Source: Chalara sp. BL73 (Eukaryota > Ascomycota > Leotiomycetes > Helotiales). Taken from it: a DNA stretch of 64,000 bases. Location of the stretch: positions 1 to 64,000 of the forward strand of contig CAKJVC010000019.1 of NCBI GenBank assembly GCA_918026815.1, written 5' to 3'. Made by a program: the position numbers and the translations under genes. The notes under the pieces are model-generated. The model saw only the letters and a program-made list of their open reading frames with translations, ran no database searches and was not told the origin of the DNA. Of this stretch, positions 49,437 to 61,690 are shown one piece after another (within the stretch, counting starts at the first letter, position 1; each line of letters starts with the position of its first letter).

Positions 49437-51160
49437 ATGTCTCAACAAACTCAATCGAATCGTATTATACGTTTACAAAATTCTTTGGATTTTGAAATTG
49501 ATATAAATACTTAACCTATTATTTTTAAAAAAAATTTATTTCAAAAATTTTAAATCCGCCACAAAAAAATATTAATATACCTCGAACTATTACTGTTAAG
49601 TGTTTACAAAAAAAATGCAAGTAAGTAGAACTATTTATAAAAACTAATTATTTACTAATTATATAATAGTAAAATTTAGGAAAATCAAAAAATAAATCAT
49701 TCAACAAGCAATTATATTGCACATTATAATAGCTCTCATAAATCTTTTAATATAAAAGCTATAATAAACGACTCTGAGTCCGGTAAGCTAAAACTTTTTT
49801 TAAAAAAAAAATATTAATAAAATTCTATAGATTTCGATATTAAAGAAAATAGTCAAACTTCGACTATATCCGACTATTTTAATAAAAATCGAGCTTTAAA
49901 AAAACTAAAATCTCCCGAATTTAATGTAGTACAATTCAAAAATTTACTTTTAAATTTTGCTATAACAAATAATATATTTTTTCGAGCTATTACAAGTAAT
50001 TCTTTTAAAAAATTATTAAATTAATTATTTTTGTAAGTTTTCATTTTTTTTTTTTTAAAAAAAAGCTATTATTAATATATTATAGTAATATACCGCTGCT
50101 GTATTATAAAGTTTTAAAAAACGATTTAAATTCTTTGTTTTTACTAAAACAAAATCTTATTAAAAACGAATTAAACGAACAAATAAACAGTAACGGTAGT
50201 TTTTTAATAACTTTAGATTTTTAAACAACTATTAATTAAGATTTTTATCTCGGAATTACTTTGTACGTATTTGTATTAATATTATTATTATTAAAAAATT
50301 TACTAACAATTTTTAAATATTTTATTAATAAAAACTTTGAATTAAAATCTTATTATTTAGCTATTCGAGAATTAAAAAAAAAACATTTTAATGTATATTT
50401 AAATAATATTTTATTACAAGTTTTAAAAAAATATAATATTGAGTATAATATTACAAAGTTTTTTTTTTTTTTTTGTTTTTTTTAATTTTTTACTTTTTAT
50501 TAATATATAAATTAATATTACTCGAAATAACGCTTTTTCGAACAATATTTTGTTGTTAGCTTTTAAACAACATTACAATAAAAAAGCTATTAAATTTCAA
50601 GGCGATATATATTGTGTCGCTTATATATTAAATTTTGTTGTACAAAATATTTTAAAAGTTATTATTAAAATTTTTTTTACCGATTTACAAAAAGTTTATA
50701 ATATAGAAAACAATAAAAATATCGAAAAAGATTTTTCTAGTAAGTTTTATTAACAACAAATTTAAAAAAAATATAATTAACTTAATAGAAATTTTAATTT
50801 AAAAAAAAGTCCGAAAAATTATTATCGGACTTAAATATAACTAAAAAAATCGTCGATTATTAAAAAAGCAAATTTTAGCTTAAAGAATAAAAAATTATAA
50901 TATTCCGCAATTAAGTAAAGTATTTTTTATTTTTTTTGCAACACAAAATTTGTTTATAATTAAAAAAACTAACTAATTTTTTTAAATCAAAAAACTTGAT
51001 AGTTTTCGACAGCTAATATGTTTTATAATTTTTTAAATTTATATAAGCTTATTAAATCGGTTATATTTATATTTAAATTAAAAGCATTTAAAAATAAAGC
51101 AATTGAATTATTAAATAAAAATATAAAATATTTAGAAAATTGTTTATAAATACTAACAGT
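49437..51160 (+). pseudogene. hAT transposase, 5' part
   Basis: ATG at 49437 (MSQQTQSNRIIRLQN). Further on, NSLFLLKQNLIKNELN, FLITLDF with a stop where tryptophan is expected, FINKNFELKSYYLAIRELKK and VLKKYNIEYNITKF show the RNase-H-like core of hAT transposases, followed by IKFQGDIYCVAYILNFVVQN (family pattern C-x-x-H-x-x-N-L-x-V). The histidine position reads tyrosine. Many stops and AT-driven substitutions; not functional. Confidence 0.75.
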
Positions 51161-51165
51161 ATTTG

Positions 51166-51368
51166 TGTAAAGTGCTGGAGTAGGGTGGCACAAGTCAACT
51201 GCAATTGATACAAAAACTAATCTTTACTTTCTTTACTACGTCCCGAGTCTTCTATTTATACCCTCCGAACTCCTGGCGACTTTCTACGTGTTTATACATG
51301 CCAAGCTTCAGTGCTTTTACCGAGCCCTTTTTAGTGCCTTTTAGCACGTGACATTCTGGCGCCTAATA
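51166..51368 (-). repeat. LTR, left copy (3' LTR of the element)
   Basis: Starts TGTAAAGTGC and ends CTAATA (CTGACA in the other copy). 203 bp. Differs from the right copy at 22 places by my hand count, all transitions. Confidence 0.9.
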
Positions 51369-51384
51369 TTGCTCCTTTTTTTAA
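51369..51384 (-). other. Polypurine tract
   Basis: On the minus strand AAAAAAAGGAGCAA abuts the LTR, the primer site for plus-strand DNA synthesis. It fixes the orientation of the element. Confidence 0.6.
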
Positions 51385-52329
51385 AACGTTGTTCCGACGT
51401 TTATACTAGTATTGTAAGCTTTAAACGCGAGTATAATAGCTTAGTATTGTAGCTAGCTTGTAAAGCAATCGAAAGTAAACCGAAAAAAGCTCGTAGCAAA
51501 CAACAATTTAAGTACAATAAAAAGCGGAAACTGAGTACAATAAAAACAATTAACAATACTTTTAAAATAAATAAGTAACAGCAATAATAATTTTTTAATT
51601 ATAAATAAAAATAAGTAATAGTCGAATTTCAGCCTATAAATAAGCGCTTTTTTTCTGTTTAGCTGCGTTTTTTTTTTTTTTTTACAACATTATTACTAAC
51701 ACTATTACTACTATTACTACTACTACTACTACTATATTTGTTTTGCGTTTCGCTTCCGTTTCGGCTTCGGCTACTTTCGTTTGCTTTTGCTGCGCGAAAA
51801 TTGCGAGCTTTAAACTCGAAGTCTGCTGCTTTTTCGATAAAAAAAGCAGTATTAAATGCTTTCGCTGCCGCGGCTTTAAAGCTAAATGTTTTTTTGTAAG
51901 TATTTTGTAGTTTTAATACTTTTTCGATTTAACTCCGGCTAGCTGCCGGCTGTTTTTCGTCGCTGTAGTAGTCGCTTCGCACGCTAGTTTCGTTTGCTTT
52001 AAAAACGTTCCGGTTTTAACAACTGCAAAAAACGCTTCCGTAAAACTATCGCCCGGGTTTTTTTCGGAAATTAAAAATCGTTCGAAAGTTTTGTTTTGTT
52101 AACAAGCTTATTTTAAAAAAGTAAAAGCGGTTTTTTTGGCTTTTTTTACAAAAGCCAAAAAAACCAATTTTCTTTTGCAAAAGTTAGTTAAATTGCAACA
52201 AGTAACAGTAAGTAATCGAACTTTTTTCGACTTGTAGCCGATTTAATTTAGCTAAACCGGCATCAACAAAAACAAAAACGAAAATAAAAATAACAAAAAT
52301 AAAAATAAAAATAAGTTTGTTTCCGAAAA

Positions 52330-52343
52330 AAAAAAAAGAAAAA

Positions 52344-52380
<37 letters not shown>

Positions 52381-52400
52381 AAAAAGTCGGAAAAAAAAAA
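52330..52400. repeat. Poly-A run
   Basis: Almost uninterrupted A for about 60 bases (52328-52380) inside the retrotransposon. Assembly length here may be unreliable. Confidence 0.8.
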
Positions 52401-52795
52401 GTAGTAAAAAAAGTAGTAGCGGCTGCTTTAGCGGCGAGTAGTTTTTTAGACGTTTAGCTTCGCTTTCGAGCACTTATCGTTTCGCCTCCGAGCTTTTGCT
52501 ATTTGCTTTCGAGTATAAAAATTGACTATTTTGCTTTTTTTTGTTTTTTTTTTTTCGATTTTTTTGCTATTTCGAACGTAGTTTTTTAGTAATACTTTTG
52601 CACTATTTCGTCGGCGCTTTAAAAGTTCTTCGCAAGCTTTTATAAGTTTTCCGCAAAAGAATACTTTTTTTAGCGTACTAAATACTTTATTCTTTTTTTT
52701 GTAGTTCGGTAAGCTTAAATAGCTTTTACTTTGTACTTTTTTTTTTTTTGTACTAAAATCGGCGCCGGTTTTTCGACGGCTTTTTTACGTTTATA

Positions 52796-53188
52796 CTACG
52801 GCTTTAATAAAAATACATAAAACATATTGTAAATCTTGTAAAATAGCAGTAGTTCTAGTTTGTAAACTTGTTCGTGATTTTTTATAATTTTTAAAATTTT
52901 GAATAGTTTTAAATATTTGTCTGCAAGCTTGCGGCTAAGCTTAAATTGTCGAATATTTTTTAAAGCTAGCATTACTTTTTTTTTTACGCGAAAACAAGTT
53001 AGCTTGTATTTTGCGTTGTAGTACTTTTTGTGCTTTTTGTAAGCTTTTCGGAAATTACTCGAAAGCTTTTTTTGTTTTTTTACTAAAAGCTTGATTTTTT
53101 TTTTAACTGCCGGCTTTTTTTTTTTAAAAACGTCGTTTCCGACGTTTAAATCTAGCTTAAAATCGAAGCTGTAAAGTAGTTTAAACAA
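52796..53188 (-). pseudogene. Retrotransposon integrase C-terminal region
   Basis: About 130 codons reading SFDFKLDLNVGNDV, FRKAYKKHKKYYNAKYK, FRVKKKVMLALKNIRQFK, SRKLADKYLKLFKILKII and a C-terminal YKIYNMFYVFLLKP. This is the pattern of the integrase C-terminus in chromovirus-like gypsy elements (ending in I-H-x-V-F-H-V-S-L-L-x-P). Many acidic residues have become lysine or asparagine, as expected from G-to-A change. Confidence 0.8.
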
Positions 53189-54760
53189 AGTATTACCGGT
53201 GTTTGTATAAACAAAATTGTTGTATATAAATTCCGCTAAAACTAATTTCGAAATTTAGTTATTTTGCTTATAATTGCAATACGTTTTTAAATAAAATTCT
53301 AAAGTTTAATTTTGTTGTTTCGTTTAGCCGTTTGTTTGCGAGTAAAAAGCAGTAAAAAGTCGGCGGCGAATCTTAAAGTAATACATAAAGTTTTTTTAGA
53401 ATTTGTTTGTAAAAACAAACTTTTTATTAGTAGTAATTTTTTTTAAAAATCCGAAATTTTTATAAATGTAGTTTATAAACAGTTTCGCAAGCTTATAAGC
53501 TTAAATACTTTTCTGTACAGCTATATAGCGTGCTAGTTTAGTATATTTGTTAACTATAACTAATACAAAGTTATATATTTAGTTGTGCTTTTTGCTGAGC
53601 AGTAAATTTGTAATAAAATCTATAGTTATTTTTTTTTATAGTTTCAAAAAAATAAAAATCGAAACTAACTCGCTGTAAATTCAATGCTTTTTCGGTTTGC
53701 TTTTTTAGTATTTCGTGCACGTTTTAACATATTTTTTAATATTATTTTTTAAACTAAACTAATAGTACTTTCGGCTTATTAGCTCGTGCGTTTTACGCAC
53801 GCTAAAATAGCCGGCAAGCTTTTTATTATAATGCACGTGAATTATTTCTGCGCGTATTAACTTTTCGTTAAAAACATATACAGCTTTTTTATAACGGAAT
53901 AAGCTATTTTTGTAACTTATGCTTTATAGCTTTTTCGCTTCGGTTTAGCTTCGCTTTGTAGTTTTTTCAGTAATTTTTCGAACTAAAAAAAAATTAGTTT
54001 TTTGCAGTTTCGTTAAAACGTTTTAAATCGGCTTCGTTACTTTATTATATACTGTTTCAGTCGATAACAATATAATCGCTACTTTTCGTAGCACGCGCTG
54101 TTTACAACTAGCTATACTAACAATAAGCTTAAATTTAACTTTTCGGATTACGCTACAATACTTTTTAGCTTATAACTTTGTTATATTTGTTTTTAGCTTC
54201 GGCATTTTACCGGTTCGAAAACGTTTATTTCTCAGAATAAACGCGACTTTACACAAGCGCGCTTAACTCGTATTATTTAAAAGTACACTTTTTAAATAGT
54301 TTTTTAAAGCATAAAACAATTTTGCTACACGCAGTTTGTTATACAAAGTCAAAAAAAACGTTTTTGCTTTTTTTTCGCTTCGCTTTCGATTCGGCGTTAA
54401 CTTTTTATAGTCCGGCTTTTGTAAAAGTCCGTTTGCAAAATTAGTTTTGCTTAGTTTAAACTTAATTACAAAATTAAACTCGTTTAAGTTTTCGGCTTAT
54501 TTCGTTTAACAGTTTGTAAGCTTTTTTTTTGTTATAAAATATTTTAAATTGTTGTAATCGATACGAACTGTAACGGTATTAACATTGCTTCGAAAGTATT
54601 GTTTTTATTGTCGAAAAGCATAAACTATAATTATTAACTTTATATTGTAAGTATTATATCGAAACTTAACAAAAGTAAGTTTTTTTAAGTAAAAAGCGAT
54701 AAAGTACTATTTAGCTTTTTTTTTTTTTTTGAACAGCTGCAAAAAAATCCCGGCTATAGC

Positions 54761-55290
54761 TTATTTAAAGCTATTTGTTTTTACTTTAATTCTACGTTGC
54801 GAATTAAAATGTTTAAACAAAAGTGTTTTTCGGAATTTCGATTTCAAAACTTTAAAGCTCGCTAGCGCTTCGAGCTTTACTCGGAAAAAAACTGTAAGCT
54901 TTTTTATTTTTTTAAAAAAGTTTATTAGCAGTATATAAATACGAACGTATTTTTTAATAAATCGTTTATAAAAATTAATAAACTTTAAAAACACTTAAAT
55001 ATTTTTATAGCACGTAAACACAAACTATTCTTTTACGGTTTTTACGCGAAAAAAATCTATTTTTATGCTTTTTAGCTTTACAATAAAACCTAGAAACTTA
55101 ATAGTATTTGTATTAAAACAGCACTTAAAAAAGTTTGCGTATAGCTTATACTTTTATAGCTTTTCGAAAACTTTATAAACTGCTTTCGTATAGTTTTCGA
55201 TTTTCTTTAAAAAAATAAGTATATTATTAAAGTAAATTACGCAAATCACATCGACAAAGCCGACTAGCGCTTAGTTGATATAAGCTTAAA
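54761..55290 (-). pseudogene. Retrotransposon reverse transcriptase and RNase H region
   Basis: Reading leftward: the catalytic box appears as IYFNNILIF (55237-55214), where family members have Tyr-x-Asp-Asp. Both aspartates are now asparagine codons (55223-55228). Next come YKLYANFFKC and FLGFIVK, then FLKFINFYKRFIKKY, the thumb/connection block, and the RNase H start near 54770. Inactive enzyme. Confidence 0.8.
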
Positions 55291-57367
55291 ACATAGTTAA
55301 AACGTTCGAAAATTTAAAAAAAAAAACTAAATACTCGAAATAGCTGTATCGAGTACAAAACGCCGTTTTTTATTTGTCGTTTTTTTTAATGCGTATTCTG
55401 TAGTAAACATTAGTAAAATTTATTTTTATAAATCGTTTTAAGCAACGAAGCTTATTTAGTATTTTACTAATTAAAAATAACAGCGTTTTATTTTTAATCG
55501 TAACTTTATTTAATTTTTTGTAGTTTACGCATAGTTTAAAAAAACCGTTTTTTTTAAATACGAATAAAATCAGCGCTTTTGCAAAACTAGTAAATCGGCG
55601 GATTTACTTTTTTAATAAAAAAAATTCGAAATATTTTTTTAGTATTGTTAATTTTTTTTTTAAAAACAAGTAAACAAAGTTTTATAGTAGTACTGTTTCC
55701 GGCTTGAAATTAATTCGGTATTTTATCGAATAATGCTTTAGTAAAATGCTTGCGAAAACGTTGTTAAATATATTAGTATAATTTGTATACTTAAAAAAAA
55801 GCAATATTAAGCTTTTTTTTATTCGCTGTAAAACTAAACAATAAATTATTTAGTTTTTGCTAGTTTTGCAAAAGTTTTTAATATTAAATACTTTAATTTA
55901 AAACATTTTAAAAAAGTATTGTTAGCTTTTTGTAAAAAAACGTATAACTAAATCGATTTGTTTTAGCTAAAAGTACTTTAATATAAAAAAAACGTTTAGT
56001 ATATTAAAGTCGTACGCTACAAAGTCGTATCGGTAAAGTTTTGTAGTGTTTTCGAAATCAGTAATTGCTAGCTCGATATTGTTAATTCCGTAAATAACAA
56101 CTTTTTTTTTTTTTACTGTAACTAGTTGGAATTAAGCGTTTTTCGATTTTTAATTATGCTATATAGCTAAAAACTGTTTTACATAGTTTTGCTTTGTATT
56201 GCTGTCGATAAACGCTTGTATTTTTTTCGTTTTTTTTTCGGCATTAAATACTTGTACCGAAATAACTATTCGTTTTTTTTTTGCGTTTTTGCTTGTTTTT
56301 TTTAGTAAAAAAAATATTAAAAACGAGCTTTTTCGTTTTTTTGTTTAAGTTTTAAGCAATTAGTAAAAATATAACTTTTTTTTTTGCAATTGTAGCATTT
56401 TATATTAAAGTATTTAAAAAATAAATAACTTTTTTTATTGTACCGATAATATCGAATAATGCTACGTTTATTTTTTGTGCTAGTACCGATAAAAATACGA
56501 TTCGTTTTACTTAAAATGCTTTTTGTGTTTTTTTAAGTATTTTTTGCTGCAAAACGTTAAACCGGCGTTTTTAATTCAGCTGTAAACGTAAAAGCATCGG
56601 CGCTTTTCCGCAGGTTTTTTGTAGCTTTTTTATTTAAGCTACTAAAATTGCTAATAATTTTTTTTGCGCTTTTTATTTTTCGGGCCAAAAATATTAGCGC
56701 TTTCCGGCTTTTAAAGAAATTTTTATAGCGCAATATACTTGTTTTTAAGTTATTTTTAAGTTTTTCGAATAGCGTACGTTAACAGTACGTATTATTTACG
56801 ATTTCTAGCTTTTTTTCGAGCGTTTTTAAATATATTGCAAAAGTTTTTACTAACTGGTTTTTTTGCTGCTTAGCGTTTTTTAGCTTGCTAGCCGCGTTTA
56901 GTTTTCGATTGTTTTTATTCGTAAAGCAATTATAAAAAAAAGCTATAAACTTTTTTTATATAGTATTGCCGATTTTTATTTTCGACTTATAACCGTTTTA
57001 TTTCCGTTTTGTTATTACATCGAAAGCGAAAATACAATAGTTTATTTTTCGCGTATTATTAAAAAAATAGTAATTTTCGTTTGCTTTAAAACAGCGTTTT
57101 GCAATTAATACAAAAAACTGCATTTTTAATAAAGTTTTTTTTTTAAAATTAAATAGATTTTTAAGTTTTAATACCGGTTACTAAAAAAATAGCTAGCGCT
57201 TAAGCTTTTTTTTAAACTTTGTTTTGTTCGAAAGCGTTTTACCGATATATCGGCGGCGTTTCGCTTTAGTTTTTTTTTCGGCTAGTTTTTAGCTTTTTTC
57301 GAAGTTATTTAAACTATACAACTGTTTTTTTAAAATCTTTTTTTGTTTTTTGACTTTTTTAAGTTTT

Positions 57368-57690
57368 TTAGTAGTGTTGCTTGCTTTTGTAAGTTTTTGC
57401 TTTTTGCGTTGCTTTGCTTAACGTATTTTTTTTTGAAGTTTTATTACAATAAATAACTTGCGAGTTAATGTATTTTGTGTGTTTATAACAACGTCGTTTT
57501 TTTGCCGTTTTTAAAGCGTTTCGTTTTCGATTTTTTCCGAGTATTAACTTTTTTTTGATTTTTTGCGCATACAAGTTGTACTAAGTAAATCAAAACTCAA
57601 GTTTTTTGTAGAAAACCGAGTAATAAATCAACGAGCTATAAAAGCAAATTTAGCTGTTTTTTTTTTTCTTTTCGACATTATAACGTTTTA
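57368..57690 (-). pseudogene. Possible gag-side remnant next to the 5' LTR
   Basis: ATG near 57676 (MSKRKKKTAKF) shortly after the LTR, followed by stops and then a basic frame at 57574-57368 with RRCYKHTKYINSQ. The lone Cys/His pattern could be a decayed zinc knuckle. Position favours gag, but homology is not clear. Confidence 0.4.
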
Positions 57691-57744
57691 GGTGCGATAC
57701 TTTTCTGACTTGTGCCGAACTACATTTCGTAAGAAAAATTAAAA

Positions 57745-57947
57745 TGTAAAGTGCTAGAGTAAAGTAGCACAAGTCAACTGCAATTAATACAAAAACTAAT
57801 CTTTACTTTTTTTACTACGTCTCGAGTTTTTTACTTATACCTTCCGAACCCCTGGCGACTTTTTACGTGCCTATACATGCCAAGCTTCAGTGCTTTTACC
57901 GAGCCCCTCTCAGTGCCCTTTAGCACGTGACATCCTGGCGCCTGACA
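57745..57947 (-). repeat. LTR, right copy (5' LTR of the element)
   Basis: 203 bp, TGTAAAGTGC to CTGACA, followed by the target duplication ATTTG. Confidence 0.9.
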
Positions 57948-57952
57948 ATTTG

Positions 57953-58860
57953 TAAAAACTACTACAAAATTACAAGCGGAAAATTACTTTACAGTTTACT
58001 ATATTATTCCGAATATTTATAATATTTATTATAAGTTTAAAAAATTAAAAAAAGAATTTAAAAATGTTAGTACTTTTTTTAATATAATTATACTAAACTA
58101 ACATTTTAATAAGATTTAATTTTAACAAACGCTTTAAATCGCGAAATTGCGAAATTATCGAAATATTATTTTAAAAAAAGAAATATTCATTTTAATAATA
58201 AAGCTATTTATTTAGCTTTAATATTAAACTTTAGAATTAAAAAAGAAAGTTTAAGCAATATCGAATTAAATTCCGGTCAAATTAGCGATATTGTTATTCG
58301 CTTAAAAATTGATTATAATAAGTAAATTTATAAATTTATAATTTTTAACTAGTAACTAATTTTTAATAGTTATAAAACGAAGTATTTAAAATATTTATTT
58401 TTAAACGAAAATATCGAAACACTTAGTATTAATAATAGTTTTAACAACGAATTAAATATTTATTTACAAAATAACGAAAAAAAAGTTCAAAAAGAATTAT
58501 ATTTATATTTTAAAGAAAAAAGAGCTACTAAAAATGTAAGTTAACTTTTATTTTATTTTATTAATAAATTAATTAATTTTTATAAGTTAAACTTTTACAA
58601 TATTGAATATTTAATAAAAATAAATATCCGGTTTTGTTTTTAATAGTTAAAAAATATTTACAAATTCCGGCTACAAGTACGTTTTCAAAAAGATTTTTTT
58701 TACACAGTGTTTTAATTATTAACAAATTAAGAAATCGACTAAATAAAAATACTTTTAAAAAAATTATTTGTTTAAAAAATTAAAGAATTATTAATAGCGA
58801 AAAAAATATTAAAAAAGAAAACAAAAAAAAAGAATTTAAAAAAAAAAACATTTTTGTAAT
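57953..58860 (+). pseudogene. hAT transposase, 3' part with dimerisation domain
   Basis: Directly continues the 5' part: the sequence left of the retrotransposon ends in LENCL..ILTVF and the right part resumes with KTTTKLQ, ENYFTVYYIIPNIYNIYYKF. Near 58660-58790 the hATC dimerisation motif is clear: IPATSTFSKRFF, RNRLNKNTFKKII, CLKN. Several in-frame stops. Confidence 0.75.
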
Positions 58861-59166
58861 TTAAATACTAAAAAAGTTTTACAATTTTGTATAATTAATA
58901 GTAATAAAATTTTTATATTAATTATACTATAAAAGTTTTTAATATTAATAACTGCTGTATTGATACATTTAATAAAAGTTAATAATTTTAAATAAAATAT
59001 TAATTTATTATTGTTTAAAAAAAAGTTAAGTAGTAATTTGAATATTTTAAGTAGTGAAATTGACTATTCAAATTCAACTTAAACCTTTTACTACTCAAAC
59101 TCAACTCAACTCATTGAGTAATACTCAATTACTAATTGAGTAGTTGAGTATTTTTTAGTCACACTG

Positions 59167-61340
59167 GTAAACGCAAAAAATGCTAAATTTCGAACGTTCG
59201 AAAATTGTGCTTAATTCGGGTTTTTTGCTATAATTCGCGCTTTTTAGTATTAAGCAAATTTTTTTAATTTTATAAATGTATTCGAATCAAATTAAAGTAT
59301 AATTAAAATTTAAAACAACTTATAAAAGTAGTTTAATTTATAAGTTTGCTATTTCGAGCGATTTTATAAATCGATATACTCGAAAAACGATTTAATAACG
59401 TACTGTAAAAAAGCCGTAAACCGAAAATAAAAGTAATAAACAATAATATAAAAACAAGTTTAAACGCTGTTTTATTTTTATTTTTGTAGCGCAATTTTAT
59501 TACTTGTAAAAAGCTCGTTTCGGCTTAGTAAATAATAATAAAAGTTATTTTATTGTATATTAACTGTATTAAATGTAAAAAAAACAAAAGCAACGTTAAA
59601 ATTAAAAAATCGAGTTTAAATTTATAAAGTATTGTTTCGATTTTTTTAAAATAAACGTATGTCGGTTAAATAGTTACTTTAACGAACAATTTAAAGCAAA
59701 ATATAATTCGAATTGTTAACTAACGTTTTTACAAGTTTTTTACAAATAAAATTTTTAGTTTTTAAATGTTTAAAAATATAAAACTAAACCGATTTGCTAG
59801 TTTTTCGCTGTATTAAAATATTAAAAATTAAAAACCGCTAGCAAAAATACTAGCTAAATTTGCTATTTTTATAGTATAGTAAATGCCGCGTATATTTCGC
59901 TAAGTTAATTTTACGGATTCGTAAAACGTTAAACTTTGTATAGCCGGTAAAATTAAAAATTAAAAAAACTATAATAAACAGTTTATTGTTTTTAGCTGTT
60001 TTATTTAAAAAAGTTGTATAAATAAAAAATGCTAGTAGTTTGTAATTTAATAAAATTTAAACTGTACGCTCGGCCGTAAAGTTTGCTAATATTAAATTAA
60101 TTTTTGTAGCGTTAATACCGATATTAAAAACTATTAATTAAAAATTTAAAAAAAGCAAGTTGTTGTTTGTAATAAACTATATCGAATTCGGATTTAAATT
60201 ACTATTAAAGTTATTATTGTTAATAATAAAAAAAATAAAAAATAAAACATTACTGTTTTTCGAAAGCGTATTAATACAAATTGTTAAAATTGTAATATTT
60301 TTGTAATTTAAATAGTAAGTTTATAAAAACTAAAGCTAAGTTAAAACTCGGTTTTTACAAACTCGAAAATTTTTTGTATATTAACAAAAGTATCGAAAAT
60401 CGGCTTATAAAACATTATTGAACAGCCGTAAAAGCATTATATTTAATTTAGCAAACAAATTAAATAATACATTAATTGTTTTAACAATGTTTTGTGTAAA
60501 GTTTACGTAATAGCTCGAATAGTAATATTAATAACTGCAAACGTAATAAACAATTATTTAAACGTATAAACGAGCTATAATTATTTTTTTAATTTAACTT
60601 AAAGCTAACAAATAAAAAAAAACTTTTTCGAGATTTATATTATTATTTACATTTATTAAAAAAAACAACTAGTTGTTTTTGTTTTGTAAAAAACACTGCC
60701 GACAAAATTCGGCTTGTAAATGCATTTTAAACTAGCGTTTATTATACCGACTATAAATTTTTATTTTTATAGTATTTATAACTGCGTAAAAGTTTTAAAT
60801 ATATTGCTATTGCTTTGCAAATATAAAATTTAGCTTTGCTGCAAATTGTTAAAAAAGTTGTTTAATAGTAATTTCGAGTAAAAAAAAAAGCGGCAGTATT
60901 GTTTTTTAAAAAAAAAAAAAGCCGAAAAGTTTTTAAGTTTGTAATAAGTATTTATAGACGTATTGCAACGTTTACAAATCGATTAACACGTTTTCGAAAC
61001 TATATATTAAAGTCGACAAGTTGTAAAACTCGTTTTTGCTGTAATCGAATTCAAGTTTTGCGACATCGAAAATAAATAGCTAAAAGTCTGCTAGTAAAAT
61101 TAGTAAAATTTTAAAGAAATAAAAAAAAATTCACGTGTATTAGCACACGCAAAACAACATTTAATAGCTATTACAAATAAAAAAAGTAAAGTAATTAATT
61201 AATTAATTAATATTTTTAATATTTTGCTACAGTTACAAACTTTAGAGTCAAAAAACGTGTATTGTAGCTAACGTACAAACTTGTAAATAGCTCGTGTTTA
61301 AAAACACTTTCGCAAAGTTTTTAAAGTTACTTAATTTCAA
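59167..61340. other. AT-rich hypermutated sequence, no gene
   Basis: Same composition as 41408-49436. No recognisable element. Confidence 0.6.
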
Positions 61341-61690
61341 TTCTATTATTAGAACTTGTAAATAGTTTAAAAGCTTGTAAGTATAGTACTTTAAAAACTT
61401 GTAAAATCTTGTAAGTATAGTACTTTAAAAGCTTGTAAAAGCTTGTAAGTACTTTAAAAGCCTGTAAATTGAAAACTAAGTTTTTAAGTTTTTTTATTTC
61501 GCTGCGTTTAGCGTTTACAGCTAACGCACTATACAGTTTGTAAACGGCCTGTAAAAAAGCCTGTAAAAAAGTTAAAAGCTTGTAAAAAAGTCAATTTTGG
61601 AAGCAAAGCCTTTAAGCTTTTTTATTTCGCTGCGCCTAGCGTTCGCAGCTAACGTACTGACCTGTAAACGACCCGTGCAAAAGACCTGTC
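61341..61690. repeat. Cluster of CTTGTAA / CCTGTAAA repeats, possible MULE-type end
   Basis: Direct repeats such as GTAAGTATAGTACTTTAAAA (twice) and many AGCTTGTAAA, GCCTGTAAAAAA and CCTGTAAACG units. The unit resembles the CAGCCTGTAAAC subterminal repeats of the element at 2050-4599. An imperfect copy of TCGCTGCGTTTAGCGTTTAC recurs within it. Confidence 0.5.

Larger units (their letters stand above)
51166..57947 (-). mobile_element. Full-length Ty3/gypsy-type LTR retrotransposon
   Basis: 6,782 bp with two 203-bp LTRs, flanked by ATTTG on both sides (51161-51165 and 57948-57952). It is oriented on the minus strand: a purine tract AAAAAAAGGAGC lies just inside the left LTR, and reverse transcriptase, RNase H and integrase remnants read right to left in the Ty3/gypsy order. 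Inserted into the hAT transposase gene, so younger than that element. All reading frames are broken. Confidence 0.9.
49437..59166 (+). mobile_element. hAT-family DNA transposon, split by an LTR retrotransposon
   Basis: Transposase remnants lie on both sides of 51166-57947. The right end CACACTG at 59160-59166 reads inverted as CAGTGTGACTAAAAAATA, a typical hAT terminus, and just inside it are several ACTCAACT-type subterminal repeats (59090-59150). The left terminus could not be placed; it should lie before 49437, probably in 49000-49250. Confidence 0.7.

Noticed and set aside
52252..52473. Minus-strand open frame rich in phenylalanine
   Set aside because: It is the translation of a poly-A/T run inside the retrotransposon.
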